Of a stretch of DNA of 64,000 bases, positions 46,290-56,557 are shown piece after piece. A program made the position numbers and the translations under genes. The stretch comes from Adiantum capillus-veneris. Taxonomy: Eukaryota; Streptophyta; Polypodiopsida; Polypodiales; Pteridaceae. Position 1 is the stretch's first letter. Each line of letters begins with the position of its first letter. Location: NCBI GenBank assembly GCA_014529385.2, contig CM043953.1:112160549-112224548 (forward strand), in the 5' to 3' direction. The notes beneath the pieces are model-generated. The model had not been told where the DNA came from. It was given only the letters and a program-made list of their open reading frames with translations, and searched no databases.

Positions 46290-48130
46290 TTACGTTTTAG
46301 GTTTTGATTAGGTTTGGTTTAGGCTATATGTTAGGTTAGGATATATATAGATTATATATTAAGTTATAAGTTAGGTTATACGTTAAGTCATGTTAGGTTA
46401 GCTTATAGGTTAGGTTTTAAGTAGTTAGGTTTAAATTAAAGGTTAAATTAAGTTATAAGCTAGATTATAGGTTATAGGATAGGTTAGTTAGATTATAGGT
46501 CAAATTTAGGCAACAAGTTAGGTTATAGGTTAGGTTAGGTTATAGGTTCTATGTAAAAAGTTAGGTTAGGTTATATGCTTAATTAGCTCATATTTAGATT
46601 AAAGATGGACGTTGTGTTTAGACACTTAGAACTTACGTACTTTTATGTTAATTTAAACACTTATTGGTGAAACGTCCAAACACGACCATCTATCAGCGTC
46701 TAAACCATAACCCTCTAACCCTATTATGTACTTATTGGTGAAACATCCAAACATGACCATCTATCAACGTCTAAACCATAACCCTCTAACCCTATTAGCA
46801 GACTAAAATGGCGAAACACTACAGTACTAATTGAATTTGGAGCAACCAAATCAAAAGTTGTCAAACCTAAGCGGATTTACATAGCCTACTCTAACGCTCT
46901 AAATATGGTAATGCATTAGCGGCCAACACAAAAGTTGTTAATCTAAAGCCGATAACCCTTAGCGGACTAAATGGCTTAATGATACCTTAATATGTTTTAG
47001 AGCGCTTTCCCTTCGCCGCTTTACATAGTGTGCCCTAATGCACCGTTCAAACACGGTGCACCATCTATTAGCAGTCAAACCAGAATCCATAGAACCCTAA
47101 GCGACTAGCCCTAAGTAAATTGAAATGGAGAAACGCTACACTAATCCAATTTGGAGCTGCCAAACCTAGGCAACTTTACATGGTACACCCTAACACTCCA
47201 AAATACAGCCATCTGTTAATGGCTAAACCAAGACTAGTTGTAAGACATTAACCCTAGGTGGCTAGCCTAAGCCGATTGAAATGGCTAATTGCTATCCTAA
47301 TCCAGTCTGGAGCAGCCTAACCTAAGCATCTTTACACACCATACCATAATTAGTTCTAATTGTTTGAACACAACGTCCATCTATAAGCGGCCAAACGAAG
47401 ATGATTTGTGTATTTCTAAAAACTCAAACAAACTTCGATTAGGTTAGGTTTAGGTTATAGGTTAGGTTATGTTAGGTTACTTTAGGTTTAGATTATAGGT
47501 TAGGTTAGAGCTAGCAACAAATAGTAGAAAAATGCAAACCGACTTAGAAGATGACTCGTGTACTTCAAAAAATGCAAACGGACTTCAGTTAGGTTAGGCT
47601 ATATGTTAGATTTAGGTTGTAGGTTTTGTTGGGTTAGGTTAGGTTTAGGTTATAGGTTAGGTTAGCCTATATGTTAGGTTTAGGTTGTAGGTTATGTTAG
47701 GTTTAGATTATTAGTTAGGCTAGGTTAGGTTTCGGTTATGGGTTATATTGTTAGATTATAGTTTAGGTTAGAGCTAGCGACAAAAAGTAGAAAACAAAAC
47801 GCAAACGGACTTCGAAGATGACTCGTGTACTTCAAAAAATGCAAACGGACTTCGGTTAGGTTAGCCTATAGGTTAGGTTTAGGTTATAGGTTATTTTAGG
47901 TTAGGTTAGGTTTAGGTTATAGGTTAGGTGAGATTATAGGTTAGGTTACAGCTAGCGGAAAATGAATTGTAAAAAAATGCAAATGGACTTCGAAGATGAC
48001 TCGTGTACTTCTGAGCATGCAAACGGACTTCAACTAGCTTAGGTTATAGGTTAGGTTTAGGTTATAGGTTAGTTTATGTTATGTTAGGTTAGGTTTAGGT
48101 TAGATTATAAGTTAGGTTCAGACGACGTGA
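46290..48130 (+). repeat. TTAGGTTATAGG-type subterminal array of CACTA element 2
   Basis: Long irregular array of AGGTTATAGGTTAGGTTTAGG units, interrupted by longer repeats. These include a 71-bp tandem pair (46660-46730, 46731-46800) and several copies of GAAGATGACTCGTGTACTTC (near 47550, 47812, 47993) with AATGCAAACGGACTTC. No coding signal. It occupies the same relative position as the array at 37225-37770. Confidence 0.85.
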
Positions 48131-48540
48131 GATTGTTAGAGCTCGAGCTAGCAGCAAATTAAATAGTTGAATGTGAGATTGTTAGAGCTCAAGCTAGAAG
48201 CAAATTGGACTTCAAAAGTACACACAGATTTAAAGAGCCTTAATTTATAGTCATTGGCCGATAAAGATGAGATTATTACCCTGTGGTTCTAATCTCCGCG
48301 CACCTATGGACCGAGGTGTGCAGGGATCGGGCCTGGCTAGAGAATGTGAGGTTGTTAGAGCAAGCAGTAAATAGTTGAAAAAACACAATCAAACCTCCAA
48401 AGTGCACACAGACTACAAGAACCTTAATATATAGTCATTGACCAATAAAGACGAGATTACTACCCTGTGGTCCTAATCTCTGTGCACCTCTAGACCAAGG
48501 TGTGCGGGGATCGGGCCTGGCTAGAGAATGTGAGGTTGTC
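48130..48540 (+). repeat. 184-bp tandem repeat (about 2.3 units) of CACTA element 2
   Basis: Units begin CATTGGCCGATAAAGATG (48252) and CATTGACCAATAAAGACG (48436), with a partial unit before them. Each ends GGCCTGGCTAGAGAATGTGAGG. One diverged copy is in CACTA 1 at 38231-38334. Confidence 0.88.
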
Positions 48541-48621
48541 ATGTATTAGCATGTACTTAGTAGTGTGTAGTTATAACAGCTAGAGTGTTTAATTATTTGT
48601 TGCATCATTGGTAGATAAAGT

Positions 48622-49520
48622 ATGGACGATAGGATGGCATATCCTTGTGCGCATTGCAAGCATCAGATCTTTCAAAAATGAAAAATCAGCGATCAACACA
48701 TATGCAATCACGGTCTCTTTCCGATTGAGCAACTACAAGACCTGCATTATCAATCTCATGGTCTAGAGACTGAAGGTCAAACTCTGCAAGTAGATATTGC
48801 TCCAACTTCATCCCAGAGAAGACAATTTTCAAATGTGCAGCCATCAATTGAGTCCTCCCAACCAATACCTGATGTGGCATTTCAAGAAGTAGAGATGGAG
48901 CAGGTGTTGTACATGTTCTTTGACATGGATCCCATCATTGAAAACATAGAGGACAACAACATTGAACACAATACTGCGGACCAGTCTCAGTCATCCCGTT
49001 CATATCGACGACACGATAGCAACGATAAAGAGGGAAAGATGATGCAAAGTCTTGCATCCATGCCGCTTTACAGTGGTGCAAAAATCTCAGTTCTCCGTAC
49101 CGTGTTGGTAATGCCTAATTTGCAGTCTGTCTACGGTTTGGTCTTACACCTTAGTCATAGATATTTTCACATAAATACATTGTATCCTAAGCATAATAAA
49201 GTGCAAATTACAATTCAATAATGTGATCAAGGGGCTGACTTGTTCATGTATCGACGAACAAAGGGTCACTTTTGACAGTGGTGTTAGGGAAATCTTCGTC
49301 CAAGAAAGTAAGAATAGTGCCAGGGATGAGAACGCAGAGATTAGCCAGCTTGAATACTTTGGCTACATCCAAGACATCTTGAAGATTAGGTTTAGAAAGT
49401 TTGATATGTTTACCTTTGATGTCAAGTGGTTCAAAGTTATTACCAGCGGCCCTAATGCAACTATGCGTAAAGACAAGAGTGGATTGATTCAAGTGAACTC
49501 TAGGTGGGTGTAGATAGATT
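48622..49520 (+). pseudogene. CACTA 2 transposase remnant: zinc-like N-terminus fused to DUF4216
   Basis: ATG at 48622 gives MAYPCAHCKHQIFQK, the N-terminal Cys motif, interrupted by a stop. A disordered acidic region (48835-49060) is followed by DUF4216-like sequence SQLEYFGYIQDILKIRFR and FDVKWFKVITSGPNATMR (49335-49500), close to element 1 at 41530-41650. The whole Transposase_21/DUF4218 core present in element 1 (about 1.5-2 kb) is absent, so this copy could only move with help. Some frames are open, but stops remain near 49510. Confidence 0.8.
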
Positions 49521-50084
49521 CACGGGATACATTTGTACCTTCGTAACATTGTGAACAAGTTGTGTTCATACACGATCTACTATGGACAGAAAATGACGAG
49601 AATGATCTGTCTTAACCCTGTTGGCTATATGTCATTCAAGTTGATCCACGTCGAAAGAAACTGTGTGAAGGATTGGATGTTGCGGTCTAAAAGGTAATTC
49701 ATGAGCAAAGCGCAGGACCGATGGAAACTTTAAGCTTAGATTTTGAGGTGGATGTGAGTATAGTGAGCAATTGTCTGAACCTAGAGATGAGGTGTCAAAT
49801 ACTAAAGGTGATGCGGAGAGCGATGAAGAAGTAGAGTTCGATGACGAAGATGCAGAAGTACGGATTGAGTTAGACATATTTGGTGCATCAGATCTCATAG
49901 AGGATGAGAGATTAACTAATGATTTTTGCTAGGAACTCTATTGTAAAACTCTTTTGATTAGGCTACAATACACTTTAGATTCATTGATTTGTGTAGCATC
50001 TTCGTTGATTTGTTATTTGTATTGATTAATCATTTCTTCTATAAACTAACATATTTTGTGGGTGTTGTTTGTGTATGATTAGCC

Positions 50085-50788
50085 ATGGCTGATGATGATG
50101 AGACATGCTCTCCTAGTTTTAGTTTTCCTCTCACTCTCGATGGAATGTCACTCGAGCACATGGGCTCATTTTTTTCTCAGTTCACAACAAAGCAGATCAC
50201 GATGGCATAACACCTTTGGGCAGCAGGTCCCTCTAGACCTACTACGGCTAACCCTACACCCGAGACTAGTGTGGTCCCTAAATCAAGCGGCCCCACACTT
50301 CAGTCTAGTGTGCCCCCCACGCCTAGGACATGCGTGCCCCCTACATTGATGGGTGGTTCATCCTTGAGACGAGGTAGGCGTCATTCTGGAGGTAGTGGTT
50401 GTTGTGGTAGTGATTCTACCAATGCATCCACACCAACTAGAGAGCATCCACCACTCCCTTCAATAAATAGTTCACTGATTGGCACACCATGTACACCTTG
50501 GGATCCTAGCAAGGTGTACAGAGAGCAAGGATGGGGCTGTTGTGGCAGATAGGGTCGGAAAGGCCATGCAACAGAGGATTTGCCAAGCTCTATACGATTT
50601 TGTTTGGTCACTCTGTGATGGAGGTTTGTAATAACCTGGATGTTGAAAGAAATAATTACATCATCAAGGAAATCACAGAGAGTACATGTCGGCAAAGGGG
50701 TTCGATCCAGTCTCGAACCCTTGGATTTTGAGCATGGCAAAGTCCACAATGTCACAGCGTCGGTCGGAGGCGAGAGACAGGTACAATG
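50085..50788 (+). pseudogene. Second CACTA gene of element 2, 5' part, cut by an LTR element
   Basis: Starts MADDDETCSPSFSFPLTLDG and contains a Thr/Pro-rich linker (GGSSLRRGRRHSGGSGCCG, like the SSGGGGSCCG stretch of element 1). Further sequence includes NPWILSMAKSTMSQRRSEAR, ending at 50788 where the LTR element is inserted. The rest is at 57920-58310. Contains frame breaks. Confidence 0.7.
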
Positions 50789-50792
50789 ATGG

Positions 50793-51002
50793 TGACAGGA
50801 GCAAACCGAACCCCGAACCCCAACGGCCTCTAAAACACCGGGGACCGAATGGCACGCCTCGAGCCTGTCATGGTAAAGCAAACAGGGGGCACTACCTAGC
50901 TTCAGCGGCTAGGACGCAAACAACACACCACCATAACAAAGTTTTCATCCAAGAGAGATGGATGCTTGGGAGTAATGATGAAGAGGAAAGGGAATGAGAT
51001 CA

Positions 51003-51049
<47 letters not shown>

Positions 51050-52352
51050 GGGAGGGGGGGTATAGCGTCTTAGTACTTAGGCACCACAAAAGGATGGCAA
51101 ATCCGCACACCCTTCACACATACACAAGCTCACTCCAAACACAAGACTAGGTGGCGATTCCGCACAACTCACATGGGCAAAACATTGCAAGAAAACATAC
51201 TCACAAAACCTCAAGCTTTATTTAGAGAATAAGGCGATGAAATGGGGAGCATAGGGTAGGGGAATGAGAAGGGAGAGTGTGGTACAACACATGGCGGATA
51301 GGTGGGAGTTGATGGCGAAGACTCGCACGAGGCTTATGGCCATCATCCTTCATTTAGCTGACCTTCATCTTCCATAGCCCAAGGGTGTAGAGGTCATGCT
51401 CAAGACGAGCATGGTGATTGCGGTGATGGTGATGGTGTGGGTGTGTGCACTAGGCACACACAATGCATAGTGTATTCTTTGGTGATTTTGTGTGTGTCCT
51501 TAGTGTGATGGTGACCCCTCTTTATATAGGGGAGGAGGGGGGAGAAATTCTAGAATTTAGAAATGAAGAAATCATTATCTACATAGGCCATGTGACTATG
51601 GGCCCCACTTGTCTGGCTGTGTGTATATGTGCCAGAACAGCAGTCTCATGAGAGAGAGACTAAGAGAGAGAGATGGGTTGATGAAAAAAGTGAGAGGTGA
51701 CATGGAGAATAAAGTAATTACAAGCGGGGAGTGTGTTCAAAGGTGAATCTGTGTGCAGATGTGTGTGAACACAAGAAAAATTAGGTAACCACCGGGTGGG
51801 GATGGGTCTGTGGGAACCTTTTTTCAGTGAAACTGAGTGTGTGTGAGTGTGGGGGAGGTTATTTAGCTATAAGACAAGAGACATGGCGCCCTTTAGAGAG
51901 AGAGGAGGGTATTTGGGTCATGGGATATGATAGGAGAGAGAAAGGTGGGGTGGGGTATACTATTTTGGAAGATAGCATAAGTTGCATGTGAGTTAGGGTG
52001 CATTATTGGTGAGTTATAATGCATTATTGGTGAGAGGTGGGGTAGCTTGAGGGGAGAGAGAAAGGAGAAATTACAAGGGGAAGAGAGAGGGGGTTGACCT
52101 TTTGAGTGGAGGAGAGGAAAAGGGACACACGGCGGGGCATCAGTGAAGAAAAAGGAGGCAAGGTGGGCATGGGCTGCCCCGGAGGCATGAGGTGGCCTAT
52201 TTTAGCTTTCTCATATATTTACATAATCATACTTTATTTTTTCTTACTTTTTCCCAATGCCTTTTATCACTCCCTCCCTAAGAGGAGGTTTCCATGGGGT
52301 GGGGACGAGAGAAGAGGGGTATGGGAGCTTGGCTTGTGAAAAGCGCCCATCA
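50793..52352 (-). repeat. 3' LTR of the gag/membrane-ORF element
   Basis: TGACAGGAGC...CCCATCA; matches 56311-57915. Contains (GA)n at 51006-51046. A TATA-like box (minus-strand CTATATAA at about 51522-51529) lies in the LTR. Confidence 0.95.
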
Positions 52353-53371
52353 TTAGCCCTTCTTTTTTGGCTAGAGGCATTCATGTCTCTAGCTTTGTTT
52401 CTTCTTCTGCTTAGCTGTAGGATCCGATATCCAGTTGCCTTCTGAACTAGCCATTTTATTTGGCCATTGGTGAGATTTCTGGGATATTCATGAATCTGTA
52501 ACAGGTCTGAGTGATAACTTGTTCCTTGGAATAGTGTCGGTTGATTAAAGGGGAAGCCCATGGCTTCCAGAACTTTGTGCCAATGTCCTCCTGGATCCCA
52601 AGTGAAAAATAGGATCATTGTTTGCAGTGTCCGAACAATAAAATTTTCATGCCAAATTGGATCAAATTTGTAACCACCAGTAGCGAGAGGGGAAATGAGC
52701 ATCTTGGCTCCTGCAAAGACAAAACTAAAAATTATGATTCCCAAGAGTGTACCAAGAATCCACCATATATGGCTGCCTTGTTGGTGTAGTGAGCTCAAGT
52801 TGTCTTCAGAGTCCTGCTTACTGCCATTAGAAAAAACTGCAAGCATATCATGCTTCTTTTGGGTGTGCTCAAACATGTCAGCTTCCTTTACTGATGCTAA
52901 TAGCAAGCCACCTACCTTGAGGCTTAAATTCAAGCGTAATCCACTTACCTTTCTCCAAAGAGAGGATGCACTATTTGTAACAAAATGTACCAAATTGCGA
53001 ATGAGGTCTTCATTCTTGCATTCTATCAGGCTTTTGTCTATCCATGGATCCTTTGCTCTTATCTCCATGCTGATCTTCTCTGTATATGTTATAGCGGCTA
53101 GCCATAGCCATAGGTCTGATGCATCCCATGCAAACACAATGCTATGTTGTAGAGAAGTTTGGAACATCCTTAAAAGGTTGGCAACATATTGATCATCAAA
53201 CTTACTATGAACATCCTCACATAAACTGGAGGCATTACCCATCTCCAAGTTTATAACACCCTTCAGTAGACTAGAGGCATTACCCATCTCTAAGTCTATA
53301 ACACTACACAATAAAGTCTTGCTCGGCTGCCAAGCCTCTGGAGCAATAGCCAACTCCAAACCTTCAGTCAT
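52244..53371 (-). CDS. ORF downstream of gag with a predicted membrane segment
   Basis: 375 codons, open throughout. A strongly hydrophobic segment WWILGTLLGIIIFSFVFAGA lies near residues 200-222, flanked by polar sequence; a basic cluster LSRRRNKARD is near 320. The N-terminal part carries a short repeat (DLEMGNASSLL / NLEMGNASSLC). It sits where some plant LTR elements carry an envelope-like ORF, but no signal peptide, cleavage site or family motif was seen, so 'envelope-like' is only a positional idea. The frame is the same as gag: 22 codons and one TAG separate gag's last residue from this ATG. The last ~36 codons run into the 3' LTR. Confidence 0.65.
   Translation of the reverse strand: MTEGLELAIAPEAWQPSKTLLCSVIDLEMGNASSLLKGVINLEMGNASSLCEDVHSKFDDQYVANLLRMFQTSLQHSIVFAWDASDLWLWLAAITYTEKISMEIRAKDPWIDKSLIECKNEDLIRNLVHFVTNSASSLWRKVSGLRLNLSLKVGGLLLASVKEADMFEHTQKKHDMLAVFSNGSKQDSEDNLSSLHQQGSHIWWILGTLLGIIIFSFVFAGAKMLISPLATGGYKFDPIWHENFIVRTLQTMILFFTWDPGGHWHKVLEAMGFPFNQPTLFQGTSYHSDLLQIHEYPRNLTNGQIKWLVQKATGYRILQLSRRRNKARDMNASSQKRRANDGRFSQAKLPYPSSLVPTPWKPPLREGVIKGIGKK
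52353..52372 (-). other. Polypurine tract of the gag/membrane-ORF element
   Basis: Minus-strand AAAAAAGAAGGGCTAA borders the 3' LTR. It lies within the downstream ORF. Confidence 0.75.
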
Positions 53372-53437
53372 ACTTAACTCTTCGTTATGGTCCTTCAGTG
53401 AAACTGCCTTGATGCAATACTCCTTTAGCTTGCTACA

Positions 53438-53440
53438 CTA
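53438..53440 (-). promoter_or_regulatory. In-frame TAG between gag and the membrane-segment ORF
   Basis: Minus strand CCA GGA TAG TGT AGC. The next 22 codons contain no stop and lead in frame into the ORF at 53371, so readthrough would give a Gag fusion of about 890 residues. A nonsense mutation is equally possible. Confidence 0.5.
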
Positions 53441-54928
53441 TCCTGGGTCCATGGTGGTGCACAGGCTTCCATTTTCAAAGCCCTCCCCTTTGCTTGATAT
53501 GTTGTCCACCTTCTGCAAAGCCTTGTTAGCAGGCTGGTCTTCCTCTTCTCTTGTATCTTTCATGCCCTTTGCATTCCTCTTTGCTTGATATGTTGTCCAC
53601 CTTCTGCAAAGCCTTGTTAGCAGGCTGGTCTTCCTCTTCTCTTGTATCTGACGAGGCCTAATCAAGACTTTACACCTTCTTACCCTTACTGCCCAATGCT
53701 GTCGATTGATCGCTTTGGTGCCTATTTCATTCAAGGTTAAAGATGTACTCACATTTGTAACACAATTTTCTTGACTTACCTCCCCCACCTTGGTAGCATC
53801 TTTTGATTCTTTAACCTCTTGTTCCACTGCTTGAGTTCTTTGAATAAACTTCTTACTTGATCCTTCTTCTGTTACACTCATTTTGACCTCTTCTGCAAGA
53901 CCAATGATACTTGGTGTGCGGGTACCAATTGATGGTGGGCGTAGGATGATTGTAAGTGGTGATTGTGGTGGTGGTTGCATTGGTGACTGGCGTCGAATTG
54001 GTGTGGACAACTGTGGTTGCACCGCTGGTGGTGGGATTTGAACAGGTGGGATTGGTTGCATGAGTGGCGGTGGTCTTGCTCTTGGTGGAGAGATCTGATT
54101 CTGTCTCCCCCCTCTATTGAAATTCTGCCTCCTCGGGTGTGGGCAGTAGTACATTCCACGGCCATCTTCCCCGTAGTTGTAACAATGATACTCTGGGTTC
54201 TGCCTTTGTTGTCCTCTTCCTTGTTCTGGGTTCCTTCCAGATGTATGCCCTTGCTGCACCAGATGCACAGATAAACTCTCTAGTTGGGTGGTGATGCGAC
54301 TCAGCAGGTCTTGCTCTTCTGATGCCTCCTGTGGTTGGACTCTATGATTGGCTGTTGCAGTCACTCGGGTTGGTTGGGACGAGCTTGTTTCCTCTGACCC
54401 GTTTACTCTTGCTTGCATGCGTAGCTTCTTGTCTTTAAGGCGGGCTACTTCGACTGCCAACTCATATGTTGCAGGAAACCTTCCCTTCACCTTCTCTCTA
54501 AGCGACGACCATAGACCAGCAATGAAACGGTCCTTCTTTAGGAAATTAGGCGCTCCTTCACCTTCCTCCAGTGAGGCAACCCATCTCTCCCATAATTCCA
54601 CAAATTTAGACTCGTAGGTGGCATACTCCAGCAGGCCTCCCTGCTTTAATTCTGTCAGTAACTGCCATAGCCTCTCCGAGGTTGTGCCTCCACCAAACCT
54701 CTTTACAAAAGCAGCCATTAACACATCCCATGCATTCTTGGTGGCCTGGGGCAATTCATTATACCAGGACTTGGCCTCTACTTTCATCAGTAGAGGAAAA
54801 ATTATAAGTCGTGAAGAATCGTCATCTTTGTTGGAGACGATACAAGCAATGTCGAAATCATCCAAAAAGTCAGTGGTGAGATCCTCTCCCTTCTTTCCAC
54901 TGAATGTGGGGAAAGAAACACTTGCCAT
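53438..54928 (-). CDS. Gag of the non-autonomous LTR element
   Basis: 496 codons from ATG 54926-54928 (MASVSFPTFSGKKGEDLTTD). Residues about 20-150 are a retrotransposon Gag capsid domain (SWYNELPQATKNAWDVL, AAFVKRFGG, YESKFVELWERWV). The zinc-knuckle position near 258 reads CYNYGEDGRGMYYC, with the second Cys replaced by Tyr and the His by Arg, so zinc binding is doubtful. A Pro/Gln-rich stretch (290-340) follows. Near the C-terminus a 91-bp direct duplication (from 53490 and 53581) makes the same DNA be read in two frames. Gag would package RNA using a partner's enzymes. Confidence 0.85.
   Translation of the reverse strand: MASVSFPTFSGKKGEDLTTDFLDDFDIACIVSNKDDDSSRLIIFPLLMKVEAKSWYNELPQATKNAWDVLMAAFVKRFGGGTTSERLWQLLTELKQGGLLEYATYESKFVELWERWVASLEEGEGAPNFLKKDRFIAGLWSSLREKVKGRFPATYELAVEVARLKDKKLRMQARVNGSEETSSSQPTRVTATANHRVQPQEASEEQDLLSRITTQLESLSVHLVQQGHTSGRNPEQGRGQQRQNPEYHCYNYGEDGRGMYYCPHPRRQNFNRGGRQNQISPPRARPPPLMQPIPPVQIPPPAVQPQLSTPIRRQSPMQPPPQSPLTIILRPPSIGTRTPSIIGLAEEVKMSVTEEGSSKKFIQRTQAVEQEVKESKDATKVGEVSQENCVTNVSTSLTLNEIGTKAINRQHWAVRVRRCKVLIRPRQIQEKRKTSLLTRLCRRWTTYQAKRNAKGMKDTREEEDQPANKALQKVDNISSKGEGFENGSLCTTMDPG
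53490..53671. repeat. 91-bp tandem duplication inside gag
   Basis: TTGCTTGATATGTTGTCCAC starts at 53490 and again at 53581, with sequence identity to CTTGTATCT. Because 91 is not a multiple of three, the two copies are translated in different frames (..LLTRLCRRWTTYQ.. and ..ANKALQKVDNISSK..). Confidence 0.9.
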
Positions 54929-55040
54929 GGTAGTGACTCACGAAATTACAAACCTCTTTTTTCTTTTTTTCCTTTTCGTTTTTACATTACATTAACAGTA
55001 GCGGCTCATAGCAGTTTTTTTACAAGGGTGGGTGGATAGG

Positions 55041-55671
55041 TTAAAACAAGATAAAGATAGAAACATTAAAGGAATGATGGTAATCTAATATGGGGAGAAT
55101 GATAGGGTTCGGGGAATTGAGGATTTCTCCTAGTACCGCCGCACCGAATAGGTGTACGATCTTCTGTTGGTAGAAGACTTTCCTATCTACATAGATATTC
55201 ACATGCATATGCTGCAAGAATCTGAACGGGAATGCCGTCGGCCCGTTTTCCATCATGCAAAGAGGATGAAATACTTACTTATACTCTTACCGTGCCCGTG
55301 TTGATGAGTCGGCACATCCACAAGAGGTCTTCGCCTTTCATGGGCTCTACCTTTCCTTTGTTGCTCAGCACGTACGGGGTGATGGCGACGCGTCTGACCA
55401 CTCCCAGCCTCTTGGCTAACAGCAATTGCAGGTAATTTTCGTAGTCGGCGTGTTGCATGAATTCTACTCCATTCAGTTGCAACTCGTCCCAAGCCCACTG
55501 GGTTTCTCCCGTGGTAGAGAGATTCTTCAGGATAAGTTGTACAGAAAGAGGAGAAAGATCCTCGACTCTCTTTCCAAAATAGCGAGAGCAGTAGCGGAAC
55601 CACTCTTCTCTAGGACATGGGAATCTTCTTACCACTTCTTCTTCCGGATTGTTGAAGTGGATTGGTAGCAC
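55041..55671 (-). pseudogene. ORF upstream of gag, function unknown
   Basis: An open frame at 55671-55279 (130 codons; LPIHFNNPEEEVVRRFPCPR, RYFGKRVEDLSPLSVQLIL, ENYLQLLLAKRLGVVRRV) is followed after a frame shift by 55256-55041 (RFLQHMHVNIYVDRKVFYQQ, HLFGAAVLGEIL). Together they look like one protein of about 200 residues. Its place between PBS and gag recalls the extra 5' ORF of Ogre/Tat-type plant elements or a captured host fragment; neither is proven. Not recognised. Confidence 0.5.
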
Positions 55672-56290
55672 TCACATGTGTCGTGCAAATTGGTAGGCGA
55701 CCTTTCGCCGCTTAGCTTCAGATGACTTCCTCTTTGTCAAACTGGGTACAACCCGGCTTTCTAAGCTTGAAGCACTTGCTTGGCCAGATGCTTCTCCCTT
55801 CGGGGTCATGTGTTTCCAGACTGGCTTATCTTCTCCTTGCCGTTGGCTCGAGCAGCCCCTTTAGGCTACTTTGGAGTTATAACTTTGACTGTAGTTTCTT
55901 TAGGGAAAAGAGGTCTCACCATTTGCTTCCCTTCCTTGATGTGAATGACTTCTTTGCAATGAATGTCAATGTAGATGACTTCGGCCCTTTCACTGCCTTC
56001 GTTGCTGACACTCATTGACAGTGTGCCTTGGTTGACAACAGTGATGGCACTTCACCGACCTCCCACCTGATGCTCTCAATTTATAGTTAGAACGAGCGAC
56101 ACGAGATGGAGAATTTACCTCTTGAATGCTGATGACAATGCAGCCTGGTAGTAGCACCTCAATGAAGGCGGCTAGTGCCTCCGTCTCCTCTTCTTCCGTT
56201 CTCTAGTTAGAAAATTCCTTCAGCCATTCGTCCATGATTGACAGTGGGCGTCACTTTCAGTATTGTAAACTGAAGGGTCTTAGAAAGCCC
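55672..56290. other. Leader of the gag/membrane-ORF element, no gene seen
   Basis: Between the PBS and the upstream ORF. Only short frames without motifs. Confidence 0.5.
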
Positions 56291-56292
56291 TC

Positions 56293-56309
56293 CTCAGTGG
56301 GGGCACCAA
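56293..56309 (-). other. Primer-binding site of the gag/membrane-ORF element
   Basis: Minus strand TTGGTGCCCCCACTGAGG directly after the 5' LTR. The TGGTGCC start fits the 3' end of a tRNA finishing GGCACCA; the tRNA species could not be assigned. Confidence 0.65.
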
Positions 56310-56310
56310 A

Positions 56311-56520
56311 TGACGGGAGCAAAGCGAACCCCGAACCCAGACGGCCTCTAAAACACCGGGGACCAAATGGCGCGCCTCAAGCCTGTCATGGTAAAGCAAA
56401 CAGGGGGCACCACCTAGCTTCAGCGGCTAGGACGCAAACAACACACCACCATAACAAAGTTTTCATCCAAGAGAGATGGATGCTTGGGAGTAATGATGAA
56501 GAGGAAAGGGAATGAGATCA

Positions 56521-56557
<37 letters not shown>

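Noticed and set aside
48241..48540. Tandem 184-bp units considered as a CRISPR or satellite array
   Set aside because: Only about two units with no spacer structure, in a plant transposon; they are CACTA subterminal repeats.
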